The notes beneath the pieces were generated by a model that was not told where the DNA came from, did not search any database, and was given only the letters and a program-made list of their open reading frames with translations. From Agitococcus lubricus (GTDB lineage Bacteria; Pseudomonadota; Gammaproteobacteria; Pseudomonadales; Moraxellaceae): 64,000 bases of DNA. The DNA is taken from contig NZ_QAON01000001.1 of the NCBI RefSeq assembly GCF_003051055.1, forward strand, positions 124,001 to 188,000, given 5' to 3'. Each line of letters starts with the position of its first letter. Within the stretch, counting starts at the first letter, position 1. A program made the position numbers and the translations under genes. Below, in pieces: positions 27,162-39,289 of the stretch.

Positions 27162-27480
27162 CAACGCTCATTGTTAGAGATTCCGTTTTTAACTAGCCCC
27201 GCTTGCATCAATCGTTTAGACTTTAGTATTCACTCACGCTGAAGCGTATAACAATGATATAGTTAATGGCTAAGCAACTAGGTCTTAGGGCGTTGTATAT
27301 ATCTTTTTAAGACTACTCACCCGCATTATGGCAAGATTATATTGGGCATAATTATGTTTGTATGCACCTAAAATTGACGCTGCAAATCTTGATATCCACG
27401 ACTAAATCAAATAGCTTTCTTGCAAAATCATGTTGTTTTTACACCATTCAGTCATTATAGCTAAAGAAGGAACATATTAA
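27162..27480. other. Intergenic region before the acyltransferase
   Basis: A 319-bp stretch with no gene or strong hairpin that I can see. A GAAGGA site 6-8 bases before 27481 marks the acyltransferase start. The region becomes more A+T-rich towards that gene. Confidence 0.35.
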
Positions 27481-28557
27481 ATGGCGTTAGATAGTACCTC
27501 ATCTGAAAGAATTAGCATGTTACGCTTCCCCCTCATAGTAGGTGTCGTTTTTATTCATGCCTATGAAATAAAAGTTGGACTATCTGGTAGTAGCATTGGT
27601 GTTGCCAACCCTGCATATTGGGTTGATTTTTGTCGGAACTTTTTCTCTCAGGGCATCGCTCGAGTAGCCGTTCCCCTATTTTTTCTTTTATCTGGATATT
27701 TCTTTTTTTCTGGATTTTCGCTTTCACTAAAAAGTTATCAGCAAAGATTTAAATCTCGTATTAATACCTTACTAATCCCATTCTTGTTCTGGAATATTTT
27801 TACCCTGTTTTTAATAGGACTCGCTCAATCTCTACCTGCAACTCAATCATTCTTTTCTGGTAAAGGTGCGCCGATATCTACATATCAGGTATTTGATTAT
27901 ATAAATGCAATTTTAGGCCTTAATAGATACCCAATTTCATATCAATTTTGGTTTATTCGAGACTTAATGGTGATGGTACTACTCGCACCAATACTCTATT
28001 TACTTCTTGAAAAATTACCCAAAATCACACTTTGTATACTCTATTCATTATGGTTTTTTAACTTATGGCCTGTTTATATTCCATCGGCTCTTGCTTTCGT
28101 ATTTTTTTATACAGGTGCTTACTTAGCATATTCAAACACCAATTTATTCTCTTTTGATAGATTTGGGACTGTCATACCACTCAGCTATCTCATTATTTTA
28201 CTGATAGATACGTCAACTAAAAATTACGCATTTAATCTGTATATACACAAAATAGGAATCATGGTGGGAATTTGCACCATGTTGTATATTACAAAACAAG
28301 CTGTAGAAAAAAAACACTTAAAAAACGCACTATTATGGGCAAGCAGTTGTAGTTTTTTTGTATTTGCTGTTCATGAGCCACTACTTACTGTGATTAGAAA
28401 AATAGCCTATAAAACGATTCAACCAGATAATGATTTTTCAGTAATATCTTTATACTTCTTTATTCCTATCGTTGTGATTATCATTTCTCTTGCTTTATAT
28501 ATCAGCATAAAAGCCATCGCACCGAGATTTTTAGCAATAATATCTGGTGGTCGTTAA
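27481..28557 (+). CDS. Acyltransferase family 3 membrane protein
   Basis: Integral membrane protein of 358 residues with about ten hydrophobic segments. It belongs to the acyltransferase-3 (OafA/YrhL-like) family, members of which acetylate or acylate sugars and lipids at the cell surface. Family marks are the N-terminal RISMLRFPLIVGVVFIHA, an FFLLSGYFFF segment and a WFIRDLMVMVLLAP segment that follows the usual pattern. The gene is visibly richer in A+T than its neighbours and uses more ATA and AAA codons, with no partner polysaccharide genes. It was perhaps acquired by transfer. Substrate unknown. Confidence 0.8.
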   Translation: MALDSTSSERISMLRFPLIVGVVFIHAYEIKVGLSGSSIGVANPAYWVDFCRNFFSQGIARVAVPLFFLLSGYFFFSGFSLSLKSYQQRFKSRINTLLIPFLFWNIFTLFLIGLAQSLPATQSFFSGKGAPISTYQVFDYINAILGLNRYPISYQFWFIRDLMVMVLLAPILYLLLEKLPKITLCILYSLWFFNLWPVYIPSALAFVFFYTGAYLAYSNTNLFSFDRFGTVIPLSYLIILLIDTSTKNYAFNLYIHKIGIMVGICTMLYITKQAVEKKHLKNALLWASSCSFFVFAVHEPLLTVIRKIAYKTIQPDNDFSVISLYFFIPIVVIIISLALYISIKAIAPRFLAIISGGR

Positions 28558-28743
28558 ACAGTAGAAATGTATTCTTGAGTTGTGACTAAATTTAAGCGAG
28601 TCATCGATATAATGTTAATGGGTAGTGTGTAAAAACAACGTGATCGTTCTATGTAACCTTTGCGTACCAATGGCTAGAAAATTTATATCACATCTAATTT
28701 ATGCACTACCGTTTAATAATGTATTGCTTTAAGCGACTACTCA

Positions 28744-30144
28744 TTATAGCTTGCTGTATACAACTACCTCTGTCCCTTTTACTGAATGCATGGTCACTGT
28801 GCCATTAAGTTGTTTTGCTAAGCTGCGTGTCAGTTTTAAGCCCATAGAACGGGTTCGTTCTAAAACAAAGTCGGGTGGTAAACCAATGCCATCATCTTTA
28901 ATAGTTAATAACATGCCTTCTTTTTGTTGCTCTACACGGATACTAATATGCCCCATCCGTCCTTCTGGAAAAGCATGTTTAAGACTGTTGGTAACGAGCT
29001 CATTGATTAACAACCCCAAAGGAATGGCTGTATCTATTCCCATTCGGATATCGTCTATCGCTAAACTGATGCTAATACGTCGGCTATCTATAGAGCCAGC
29101 ATGTTGTAATTGTTTAACCAAATCACGTAAATACTCTGCCAACGATAAACGACTTAAATTACCTGATTGATATAATTTTTCATGAACTAAAGCCATCGCA
29201 CTGACCCTAGAGGCAATATCGGCCAAAGCGATACGCGCAGGCTCCTCGGTTAACACACGGCTTTCCATGTTAAGTAGGCTTTGAATGACTTGTAGATTAT
29301 TTTTGACACGATGATAAACCTCTTTTAACAAGGTATCTTTTTCTTTGAGTGCCTCGTTTAGTTTTTTCTCTTGGGCTTTACGTTCGGTGACATCTCTGAC
29401 AATGGCTATCACCAAACGCTGTTCCTCAATATACATGGGACTGAGCATGACATCGACGGGAAACTCTGTACCATCTGCTCGTCGTGCTAATAATGCCAAA
29501 CCCGCCCCCATCGGTCTTAATTGAGGGTGGTTAATGTAGGTTTGTCGATGACGGATATGCTGTTGGCGAGCATGTTCTGGTAACAATAACTCAATGCTTG
29601 CGCCCACCAACTCGCCTTCACTATAACCAAATAAATCTGCACTGCGTGGGTTAATATTAACAATCTGTCCCGACTGATTGACAACTAAAATTGCATCAGG
29701 ATTATCCATAAATACAGCACGTAATCGGGCTTCGCTATGCGCAACTACCTCATAACGCGTTCTGAGTTCTTGTTCACGTTTCGCTTGGTATACAGCCTGC
29801 TCTAACATCACGAATAACACAGTAGGGTCAACGGGTTTAGTCAAGACCGCGTATGGATGTACACGCGCCGCCCACTGCAGCGTTTGACTATCACGGTAGG
29901 CCGTTAAAAAGATAAAGGGAATATTTAGAGTAGTTAATTGTAGGGCAAGCTCTATGCTATTTTGTTCACCATTCGCCATAACATCCAACAGCGCAATATC
30001 AGGTTGATACTGTTTGGCTAATAAAAGTGCCTCTTGTAACTGACTGACTGACCCTATGACGTCGTAGCCTCTTTCCTCTAAGCCCATTTGTAAATCCGTC
30101 GCAATCATTTGCGCGTTTTCGACGAGTAACACACGATAACTCAT
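28744..30144 (-). CDS. Response regulator/PAS/histidine kinase (HisKA_2 type)
   Basis: A 466-residue cytoplasmic protein combining an N-terminal receiver (about 1-120; phosphorylation site likely in DIALLDVMANG), a PAS domain (about 135-260; ILVVNQSGQIVNINP) and a C-terminal kinase of the HisKA_2 class (about 270-466). The histidine box is VYHRVKNNLQVIQSLL, and ATP-binding residues include NELVTNSLKHAFP and KDDGIGLPPDF. It has no membrane segment. Its ATG overlaps the stop of the upstream hybrid kinase gene (30141-30144), so both are translated together and may form a phosphorelay. No cognate DNA-binding output is adjacent. Confidence 0.88.
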   Translation of the reverse strand: MSYRVLLVENAQMIATDLQMGLEERGYDVIGSVSQLQEALLLAKQYQPDIALLDVMANGEQNSIELALQLTTLNIPFIFLTAYRDSQTLQWAARVHPYAVLTKPVDPTVLFVMLEQAVYQAKREQELRTRYEVVAHSEARLRAVFMDNPDAILVVNQSGQIVNINPRSADLFGYSEGELVGASIELLLPEHARQQHIRHRQTYINHPQLRPMGAGLALLARRADGTEFPVDVMLSPMYIEEQRLVIAIVRDVTERKAQEKKLNEALKEKDTLLKEVYHRVKNNLQVIQSLLNMESRVLTEEPARIALADIASRVSAMALVHEKLYQSGNLSRLSLAEYLRDLVKQLQHAGSIDSRRISISLAIDDIRMGIDTAIPLGLLINELVTNSLKHAFPEGRMGHISIRVEQQKEGMLLTIKDDGIGLPPDFVLERTRSMGLKLTRSLAKQLNGTVTMHSVKGTEVVVYSKL

Positions 30145-32498
30145 CGTGTCGTCCTTGCTACCAAATGCCGTTGTAAGGCGACCTTTAATTCATGCAAACG
30201 AATCGGTTTCGTTAAATAATCATTCATTCCAACAGCTAAACACTTTTCTCTATCTCCTGTTAAGACACCTGCCGTTAAAGCAATAATAGGTAGATTTTGA
30301 TAGGGACTCGGATTCGCTCTTATCAAACGGGCTGCATCAAAACCATCCATCACAGGCATTTGACAATCTAATAAGAGCAAGTCGACAGATTGTTTTTGTA
30401 AGATATGAATCGCTTCCAGCCCTGTATTAGCAATACTCACGTGGCAACCCAGTTTTTCTAGCATTTTTTCCACGACTTGCTGATTAACGATATTATCCTC
30501 TGCTACCAAAATATGAGCTTCGTGCAGTGCAATCGGCTCGACTACCGTCTCAGTTGGCGCATTAAGGTTAAAGTTTGATGTTGCTAATACAGGGATTTCT
30601 ACAGAAAAGACTGTTCCTCGCCCCACCTCACTCGCCACACTAATATGCCCCGACATTAACTCTGTCAAACGTTTGACAATCGCCAAGCCTAAACCAGTGC
30701 CCCCGTATAAACGAGTGGTCGAAATATCGGCTTGTGTAAACGGTTGAAAGAGTTTGGGTAAGACGGATGGCTCAATGCCAATACCTGTATCACTCACCTG
30801 AAAGACTAAATACACGTCTTCGTCTTGGCGGCAGCTTAAAGCGAGTGTGACCTGACCTTGATGGGTAAACTTAATCGCGTTACTTAATAAATTGAGTAAA
30901 ATTTGTTTAATCCGCATAGGGTCGCCCAACACGATGGGGGGAATACCTTCACTATACACTTGAATTAACTGTATTTTTTTATCTTTTGCCCGTTTTTGCA
31001 TTAACGAATAAATATCGTCAATGAGTTGTTTGGGCATAAAGGCTTGCTGCTCTATCTCTAATTTACCCGCGATAATTTTGGATAAATCTAATACATCATT
31101 GATTAAATGTAGCAGCGTTTCGCCCGCTAAACGTGCCAACTCTACATAATGAAGTTGCTCTTGCGTCAATGCGGTAGTCAATAGTAATTCGTTAAAGCCT
31201 ATCACGCCGTTTAATGGTGTTCTTAATTCATGGCTAACGGTGGCCAAGAAATCCGATTTCGCACGATTTTCTGCTTCGGCAGCTAATTTTGCTCGATGCT
31301 CAGTGGCCAAATTTTGCATCAACATTAAAGCACGTTGTGTCATCGCACGCTTTTGTAATCGGTCTGATAAGTCATGAACTTGGTATAAGTAACTCTCGGG
31401 TTTACCCGTTTTGTCACGTAACAAGGTCACATGTACAAGTGTCCAAACGAGTTGCTCGCCGTGCCGTTGCTTAAAGCGTTTTTCAAAATGGGCAACTGGC
31501 ATTAAGCCTGCGTATAAGTCTGCCAAATAGGTTTGTTCAAGCTCTTGCTCATCTTGAGTGCTAAAGTCTGCTAAGGCTAGCCCGACAATTTCAAAATCTT
31601 GATAACCCAACAAATCCAAAAATGCCGTATTCGCACGTTGAATATCGCCCTCTAAAGATAAAACCATCATACCTAAGGCGGAATATTCAAAGAGATGTCG
31701 AAAATGGGCTTCACTTCTTAACAGGCGTTGCTCATAACTGACGCGTTCTGTCATGTCGCGTAAGACAATCACAATACCAATCACGTCTTCTGTGTCATCA
31801 CGAATCGGTGCCGCTAAATAGTCAATGGGAGTGAGCTGACCACTACGTGACTTTAATTGCATACTTGCCAGACCCGTTGCAGCATTTTGCTGTAAGGCCT
31901 TCATAAATAGGGGTTCGTCAATCACCTGACCGTTTTTATCTACGATTTGAATGATTTGGCAGATGGGGAGCTCTTTGGCTTCGCCAATAGTCCATCCCGT
32001 TAAACGCTCAGCGACAGGGTTCAAATAGCCAACATTGGCATACTGGTCCATGACTACTACCCCATCGCCCACACAACGTAAGGTCGCAACACTCCAACGC
32101 TCAGAGGCGGTTAATTTTCGCTCGATTGCCGCTTTATAAACGGCCACTTCAATCGCTGCGCCTAGTTCGGTTTGGCGATAGGGTTTGGTCAAAAAGCCAT
32201 AAGGTAAGGCTTCGGCGGCTTGTCGTACGGTGACGCTATCACTAAACGCAGTTAAATAAATGACGGGGATTCCAAAAGTTCCGATGTATTTACCCGCGAC
32301 TGTGCCGTCCATTGCGCCTTTTAACAGGATATCCATCAACACAACACTGGGTCGTAGCTGCTGTGCTAGTTGAATGGCATCTGTACCATTATCGGTGCAA
32401 GCAAGTACGTCATAGCCCATTTGCTCTAGCGTTTGTTGTAAGTCCAGCGCAATAATCTGTTCATCTTCCACAATCAAAATACTGATTTTATCAATCAT
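30141..32498 (-). CDS. Hybrid sensor kinase: receiver-PAS-PAS-HisKA-HATPase-receiver
   Basis: A 785-residue soluble hybrid kinase. The start at 32498 has GGGGAG 7 bases upstream; the longer frame does not. Domains in order: a receiver (about 5-120), two PAS domains (about 135-250 and 265-380), HisKA with VSHELRTPLNGVIGF, the ATP domain ([32 protein letters not shown]) and a second receiver (LLLLDCQMPVMDGFDAA) at the C-terminus. With no membrane segment it must sense an internal cue or receive phosphate from another kinase through its first receiver. It overlaps the downstream receiver-PAS-kinase gene by 4 bp. Confidence 0.88.
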   Translation of the reverse strand: MIDKISILIVEDEQIIALDLQQTLEQMGYDVLACTDNGTDAIQLAQQLRPSVVLMDILLKGAMDGTVAGKYIGTFGIPVIYLTAFSDSVTVRQAAEALPYGFLTKPYRQTELGAAIEVAVYKAAIERKLTASERWSVATLRCVGDGVVVMDQYANVGYLNPVAERLTGWTIGEAKELPICQIIQIVDKNGQVIDEPLFMKALQQNAATGLASMQLKSRSGQLTPIDYLAAPIRDDTEDVIGIVIVLRDMTERVSYEQRLLRSEAHFRHLFEYSALGMMVLSLEGDIQRANTAFLDLLGYQDFEIVGLALADFSTQDEQELEQTYLADLYAGLMPVAHFEKRFKQRHGEQLVWTLVHVTLLRDKTGKPESYLYQVHDLSDRLQKRAMTQRALMLMQNLATEHRAKLAAEAENRAKSDFLATVSHELRTPLNGVIGFNELLLTTALTQEQLHYVELARLAGETLLHLINDVLDLSKIIAGKLEIEQQAFMPKQLIDDIYSLMQKRAKDKKIQLIQVYSEGIPPIVLGDPMRIKQILLNLLSNAIKFTHQGQVTLALSCRQDEDVYLVFQVSDTGIGIEPSVLPKLFQPFTQADISTTRLYGGTGLGLAIVKRLTELMSGHISVASEVGRGTVFSVEIPVLATSNFNLNAPTETVVEPIALHEAHILVAEDNIVNQQVVEKMLEKLGCHVSIANTGLEAIHILQKQSVDLLLLDCQMPVMDGFDAARLIRANPSPYQNLPIIALTAGVLTGDREKCLAVGMNDYLTKPIRLHELKVALQRHLVARTTR

Positions 32499-32525
32499 TT
32501 CGTGCTCCCCTGCACTCATCCACAC

Positions 32526-32850
32526 AACGACTTATCAACGATATTTGTCGTAATGCGGCCTAACTAACGCCAGCACTAAGGTCATCATACGATGCGATAG
32601 CATACCATCTACAACGAATAAACGATGACAGACAAATAAAATAACCTTATTAATAATAGTGGTATTTTAGTCCCTAAAAGTCAAATTTTTCCGTTTTTTG
32701 TATGAAATATTCGGAGTAATCGCCAATGATAAGACGGTTGCAAACTCTCAAGTTTGGGAGGATTTTCGGCAGTGATTGCGACTGCAAAAATGGCGTGATG
32801 ATGGCGTAGCGTATATCCTTAAACACTACGCCGCAGATTTGCTTATTCTT
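32526..32850. other. Intergenic region between the hybrid kinase and glmS
   Basis: About 325 bp. On the glmS side it holds a 7-bp inverted repeat (GGCGTAG at 32803 and CTACGCC at 32826) without a nearby T run, so it is at best a weak terminator for glmS. The rest is A+T-rich and probably carries the promoter for the kinase pair. Confidence 0.35.
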
Positions 32851-34680
32851 TTATTCAACTGTCACCGATTTGGCTAAGTTACGCGGCTGGTCAACGTCAG
32901 TGCCTCTAATCACCGCTACATGGTAAGACAATAATTGTAGGGGGACGGTGTAGACAATCGGGGCGATGTCGTCACTGACACTCGGCATGGCAAACACTTT
33001 GAGGCCAATTTCTGGCGTAATATGGACTTTGCTATCGGCAAAGACATATAACTCCCCTGCTCTTGCTCGTACCTCTTGTAAATTAGATTTGAGTTTATCA
33101 ATTAAGTCATTATTGGGGGCTACGGCTACAACAGGCATATCATGGTCAACTAAGGCCAACGGGCCATGTTTTAACTCCCCTGCGGGATAGGCTTCCGCAT
33201 GAATATAGGAAATTTCTTTGAGCTTTAAGGCACCTTCCATCGCAACAGGATAGTGCGCGCCGCGCCCCAAAAATAAGGTATGATGTTTTTCACCGAATTC
33301 TTCGGCAATGCGCTCAATGGCTTTATCCATTGCCAATACACTGTCTAAAATGACGGGTAGACTTTGTAACTGTTGCACAATTTGTTGTTCACGCGCCAGC
33401 TCTAAACCACGCACTTTGGCCACAGAAACGACCAACAACATCAGCGCCACTAATTGTGTGGTAAAGGCTTTGGTAGACGCGACACCAATTTCTGGCCCTG
33501 CATGGGTAATAAACGCCAAATCGGATTCACGAACCAACGTAGAGGTTGGCACATTACAAATACATAAAGAGGCAAAAATGCCTTTTTTCTTGGCTTCACG
33601 TAGCGCAGCTAATGTGTCTGCGGTTTCACCTGATTGAGAAATGGTGACAAACAGGGTATTTTCGGGCAATACGGATTGCCGATAACGGTACTCACTGGCC
33701 ACTTCCACGTTACAGGAAATCCCTGCAATACTTTCAAACCAATAACGTGCCACATAACCTGCATGGTAGCTCGTACCACAAGCAATAATTTGTATATGTT
33801 TGATTTTTTCAAATATATCAGGTGCTTGTGTGCCAAAAGCATGCGGTTGAATACGATGATTGGCTTGAATACGGTCTTCTAGTGTCCGTTGAATGGCTTG
33901 CGGTTGCTCATAGATTTCTTTGAGCATGTAATGGCGATAGGTACCTTTATCACTGTGATGTAATTGCGCATCTAACTCAATAGCCGAGCGTTGTACAGCC
34001 TGCCCTTGTCGGTCATAAATCGTGTAGTGTTCACGTCCCAAATCAATAATGTCACCTTCGTCCAAGTAAATGAAACGATTAGTGACAGGTAATAACGCCA
34101 GTTGGTCAGAACCAATAAAGTTTTCGCCAATACCTAAACCCAAGACTAAGGGCGAGCCTTGACGCACAGCAATTAATCGTTTGGGTTCTGTGGCCAAAAT
34201 AATGCCAAGCGCATAAGCACCTGCCAAATAAGGTACTGCCGCTTGTACAGCAGCCAATAAATCAGGCGCTTTTTGTAGCTCACGATGAACTAAATGTGCC
34301 ACCACTTCCGTATCGGTTTGAGAGACAAAGACGTAACCTTGTGCTGTCAACTCATGGCGCAACTCTTCGTAATTTTCAATAATGCCATTATGTACCACAG
34401 CCACATCACCCGAGACATGTGGATGAGCATTATCTTCGGTCGGTGCACCATGTGTCGCCCAACGGGTATGGGCTATACCCACATGGCCATAGACTTTGGC
34501 GGCCTGTGCGGCAAGCTCCAACTCACGCACTTTACCCGTACGACGCTCACGAATAATTTGCCCATTTTCGATAACAGCCAAGCCTGCGGAGTCATAACCG
34601 CGATACTCTAAACGCTTTAAGCCTTCAATCAAAATAGCGGCAACATTACGCTCCGCAACAGCTCCAACAATGCCACACAT
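32851..34680 (-). CDS. glmS: Glucosamine-6-phosphate synthase (glutamine-hydrolysing)
   Basis: Makes glucosamine-6-phosphate from fructose-6-phosphate and glutamine, the first step of amino-sugar synthesis. It is 609 residues, the same length as E. coli GlmS. The N-terminal glutaminase begins MCGIVGA with Cys2 as nucleophile; the isomerase half has two SIS domains, seen in [22 protein letters not shown] and [11 protein letters not shown], and the C-terminal end [13 protein letters not shown] is typical. It lies 139 bp after glmU on the same strand. I see no glmS ribozyme, consistent with a gram-negative host. Confidence 0.98.
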   Translation of the reverse strand: MCGIVGAVAERNVAAILIEGLKRLEYRGYDSAGLAVIENGQIIRERRTGKVRELELAAQAAKVYGHVGIAHTRWATHGAPTEDNAHPHVSGDVAVVHNGIIENYEELRHELTAQGYVFVSQTDTEVVAHLVHRELQKAPDLLAAVQAAVPYLAGAYALGIILATEPKRLIAVRQGSPLVLGLGIGENFIGSDQLALLPVTNRFIYLDEGDIIDLGREHYTIYDRQGQAVQRSAIELDAQLHHSDKGTYRHYMLKEIYEQPQAIQRTLEDRIQANHRIQPHAFGTQAPDIFEKIKHIQIIACGTSYHAGYVARYWFESIAGISCNVEVASEYRYRQSVLPENTLFVTISQSGETADTLAALREAKKKGIFASLCICNVPTSTLVRESDLAFITHAGPEIGVASTKAFTTQLVALMLLVVSVAKVRGLELAREQQIVQQLQSLPVILDSVLAMDKAIERIAEEFGEKHHTLFLGRGAHYPVAMEGALKLKEISYIHAEAYPAGELKHGPLALVDHDMPVVAVAPNNDLIDKLKSNLQEVRARAGELYVFADSKVHITPEIGLKVFAMPSVSDDIAPIVYTVPLQLLSYHVAVIRGTDVDQPRNLAKSVTVE

Positions 34681-34819
34681 AATTTTTTCCTTGCTGAATC
34701 ACATGACGGATTGATGTCATTTGATATTAATATCTTATACCGATATATCACGTTTTCGTGAGCATATAAGGCCTCTTGTGGCTGATACGCAACACAAACA
34801 CCCTATATATCCTCAAAGA

Positions 34820-36190
34820 CTACTTACTTGATTTACGGGGACGCTGCCAGCCCTCAATATGGCGTTGTAAACCACGCGCTACCGCTAAGGTATTGGCTGG
34901 AACATCTTTGGTAATGGTTGAGCCTGCGCCTGTGGTTGCGCCATCCCCAATGGTGACGGGTGCAACTAAGGACGCGTTTGAGCCAATAAATGCGTCGGCA
35001 CCAATCGTCGTTTTGGACTTATTGACGCCATCATAATTACAGGTAATCGTGCCCGCACCAATGTTAGCGCGTGCGCCAATCTCACTATCACCTAAATAAC
35101 TCAGATGATTCGCCTTAGCACCCGATGCCATCAGGGTATTCTTGGTTTCGACAAAATTACCGATATGTACTTGCTCACCCAAAATAGTTTGCGGACGAAT
35201 ACGCGCAAAAGGGCCAATCATACTGTGTGCACCAATTTCTGCCCCTTCTAGGACAGAGTTTGGCTTAATTTGTACACCCTGTCCTAAACGACAGTTCTTT
35301 AAGCTGCAATTTGCCCCAATTATGACGCCGTCGGCAAAGTGATTTTCACCCTCAATCACAACATTGACATCAATACTCACATCCATGCCTATGGTGAGAG
35401 TGCCGCGTAAATCAAAACGTGTAGGGTCAATCATTGTTGCCCCTGCGCGCATCAAACTTTCTGCTTGTAAACGTTGGTATACACGCTCTAAATTGGCTAA
35501 TTGAACTTTATCGTTGATGCCCTCTACTTCCCATGTCGCTTGTGGTTGATGGGTTTTAATCTCTATTCCCTGCTCAACCGCTAAAGCGATGATATCGGTC
35601 AAATAATATTCACCTTGGGCATTATTATTTTTTAAGGTGGGTAACCATTGGTGCAAATAACGATTAGGCACACACAAAATACCCGTGTTGACCTCAGTAA
35701 TTTGCTTTTCTTGTTCATTGGCGTCTTTTTGCTCCACAATACGTTGCACCAAACCATTGTCACGAACAATGCGACCATAACCCGTGGGATTGGGCAAATT
35801 GACGGTGAGTAAGCCCAGACTTTGCTCATCATCAACCAAGGCTAAGAGTTGTTGCAAGGTTACTGTCGTTGTAAGCGGCACATCGCCATATAAAATCAAG
35901 GTTTTACCTGTCTGTGCAAGCTGTGCTAAAGCCACTTGTACGGCATGACCTGTCCCTTTTTGTTCTGCTTGTAACGCCCATGCCAATTCTGTATCGTCAG
36001 AAAAATGCGCTTGTACCACTTCGCCACCGTGCCCATAAACGACAATCGTTTGTTTAGCAGCCAAGGCTTTCGCGGTTGATAATACATGGGATAATAAGGG
36101 TTTACCTGCCAATGGTTGCATCACTTTAGGCAACACGGACTTCATACGTGTACCTTTACCCGCCGCTAAAATCAGAACACTTAACTCCAT
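34820..36190 (-). CDS. glmU: Bifunctional GlcNAc-1-P uridyltransferase / GlcN-1-P acetyltransferase
   Basis: Produces UDP-N-acetylglucosamine for peptidoglycan and lipopolysaccharide. The ATG at 36190 (AGGTGA upstream) gives 456 residues, equal to E. coli GlmU; the longer frame would start with GTG. The uridyltransferase domain starts with LILAAGKGTRMKS. The C-terminal acetyltransferase is a left-handed beta helix of repeating hexapeptides, with HIGNFVETKN and GAGTITCNYDGVNK. A bidirectional terminator lies between it and atpC. glmU-glmS next to the atp operon is a common gammaproteobacterial order. Confidence 0.97.
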   Translation of the reverse strand: MELSVLILAAGKGTRMKSVLPKVMQPLAGKPLLSHVLSTAKALAAKQTIVVYGHGGEVVQAHFSDDTELAWALQAEQKGTGHAVQVALAQLAQTGKTLILYGDVPLTTTVTLQQLLALVDDEQSLGLLTVNLPNPTGYGRIVRDNGLVQRIVEQKDANEQEKQITEVNTGILCVPNRYLHQWLPTLKNNNAQGEYYLTDIIALAVEQGIEIKTHQPQATWEVEGINDKVQLANLERVYQRLQAESLMRAGATMIDPTRFDLRGTLTIGMDVSIDVNVVIEGENHFADGVIIGANCSLKNCRLGQGVQIKPNSVLEGAEIGAHSMIGPFARIRPQTILGEQVHIGNFVETKNTLMASGAKANHLSYLGDSEIGARANIGAGTITCNYDGVNKSKTTIGADAFIGSNASLVAPVTIGDGATTGAGSTITKDVPANTLAVARGLQRHIEGWQRPRKSSK

Positions 36191-36280
36191 GGGCTTCACC
36201 TATTTTTTGACACATCTTGTTACTTTATCATGACTACTTATTCATACAAAGTAGTACGCGGTGTAAAGACGACAGAAAAC

Positions 36281-36310
36281 AAAAAAGGGTAGCAAATTGC
36301 TACCCTTTTT
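36281..36310. terminator. Bidirectional terminator between atpC and glmU
   Basis: AAAAAGGGTAGCAA and TTGCTACCCTTTTT form a nearly perfect hairpin with A and T runs on each side, about 65 bp after the atpC stop. On the minus strand it ends the atp operon. Confidence 0.92.
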
Positions 36311-36375
36311 CGATAAACACTTAATTTTCACAGATAACCAGAGTGCTTTTTCATACAGTCTTCATCATCAATATA

Positions 36376-36795
36376 TCAAGCGCGATTTTTTAACTGTTGC
36401 AAAGTACGCAACTGACCTGCTGCTTCCGCTAAGGCAGCGAGTGCAGCACCCGTATCCATTTCGGATTTTTGGTTCTGCAAAGCGGCTAACGCATCTTCAC
36501 GCGCTTTAATTGCTGCTGCTTCGTCAATACCATCAGCACGAACCGCCGTATCTGCCAAGATAGTCACTACGTGTGGTTGTACTTCCAAAACGCCGCCTGA
36601 CACATAAAATACTTCTTCCTGACCGCCTTCTTTAATCACGCGAACAGGACCAGGATTTAATTGTGTCAATAAGGGCGCATGGCCTGGCAAAATACCGATA
36701 TCACCCACTCGACCGTGAGCAATCAGCATCTCAACGCTACCTGTATAAATAGCTTCTTTAATGCTAACAATATCGCAATGTAAGCTGTTTGCCAT
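36376..36795 (-). CDS. atpC: ATP synthase epsilon subunit
   Basis: Epsilon subunit (139 residues) of the F1 rotor stalk, which controls ATPase activity. The start at 36795 has GGAGG 6 bases upstream; the longer reading frame adds ten unconserved residues. Motifs include HGRVGDIGILPGHAPLLTQL in the N-terminal beta sandwich and a helical C-terminal hairpin rich in Ala/Glu. It is the last gene of the operon. Confidence 0.97.
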   Translation of the reverse strand: MANSLHCDIVSIKEAIYTGSVEMLIAHGRVGDIGILPGHAPLLTQLNPGPVRVIKEGGQEEVFYVSGGVLEVQPHVVTILADTAVRADGIDEAAAIKAREDALAALQNQKSEMDTGAALAALAEAAGQLRTLQQLKNRA

Positions 36796-36862
36796 GTTAG
36801 GCCTCCACGCTTTGTTGAAGCGCAAGGCAGGTTGATAATCAACCTACCCTATTTGCACAGTA

Positions 36863-38269
<1,407 letters not shown>

Positions 38270-38344
38270 TTAAAACTGGCAATACTGAATTCTTCAGTCT
38301 TGACTTTTAGTGCTGATTCTCTTGACTAAAAGCCAAGCACTGCA

Positions 38345-39214
38345 TTAAACCGCGGCAGCACCGCCGACGATTTCAGAAATTTCACGAGTAATCGCTGCCT
38401 GACGTAATTTGTTATACACCAACTGCAAACTACGAATTAACTCACCTGCATTATCGGTTGCAGCCTTCATCGCAATCATACGTGCGGCTTGCTCACAAGC
38501 GATGTTTTCAACCACACCTTGATAGACTTGTGACTCGATAAAACGAACCATCAGTGCATCCAACAAAGGTGCGGCTTCAGGCTCATACAAGTAATCCCAA
38601 CTATGCTCACGTTTTAACGGTTGGTCACCGTTATCTGCACTGAGGGGTACCAATTGGCTGACTACAGGTTTTTGGGTCATGGTGTTGACAAATTGGTTAT
38701 TGACCAAATAAATACGGTCAATTTCACCACGGTCAAAGGCATCTAACATGACTTTGACAGCACCAATTAACTGCTCTAAGGACGGGGCATCACCTAACTG
38801 CGTTTTTACTGCAACGACTTTACCACCGACCGATTTGAAGAAAGTAGTGGCTTTTTGGCCAATCAAGCAAAACTCTGCTTCTACTCCTTGCTCACGCCAT
38901 GACTTCACCGACTGTACAGTACGCTTAAATAAGTTAATATTTAAACCACCACACAAACCACGGTCAGAAGACACGACAATATAGCCCACGCGCTTAACCG
39001 GTCTATCCACCATATAAGCATGTTTGTACTCAGGATTAGCTTGTACTAAATGGGCAATGACACGACGCATTTTATCGGCATAAGGACGGCCTTGTGCCAT
39101 GCGCTCTTGCGCTCTACGCATTTTAGAGGCCGCTACCAATTGCATCGCCTTGGTAATCTTTTGCGTACTCTTAATACTAGCGACTTTGCTACGAATCTCT
39201 TTTAAGCCTGCCAT
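38345..39214 (-). CDS. atpG: ATP synthase gamma subunit
   Basis: Central rotor shaft of F1, 289 residues. Long N- and C-terminal coiled helices are evident: [20 protein letters not shown] at the start and an end matching the family signature [15 protein letters not shown]. The [11 protein letters not shown] segment at about residue 78 is the conserved gamma motif. It is placed between atpA and atpD as is usual. Confidence 0.98.
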   Translation of the reverse strand: MAGLKEIRSKVASIKSTQKITKAMQLVAASKMRRAQERMAQGRPYADKMRRVIAHLVQANPEYKHAYMVDRPVKRVGYIVVSSDRGLCGGLNINLFKRTVQSVKSWREQGVEAEFCLIGQKATTFFKSVGGKVVAVKTQLGDAPSLEQLIGAVKVMLDAFDRGEIDRIYLVNNQFVNTMTQKPVVSQLVPLSADNGDQPLKREHSWDYLYEPEAAPLLDALMVRFIESQVYQGVVENIACEQAARMIAMKAATDNAGELIRSLQLVYNKLRQAAITREISEIVGGAAAV

Positions 39215-39289
39215 AGTCTCACCATCGTTGTTGGACTGTCGCCTACTGATTAAGCCAATTCAAAGTTGAATTGGCTTAAATCTAAGGAC

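Noticed and set aside
32803-32832. 7-bp inverted repeat after glmS as a terminator
   Set aside because: Long 16-base loop and no T run immediately after it.
34294-34611. 105-residue frame antisense to glmS
   Set aside because: Shadow of the well-conserved glmS coding sequence.
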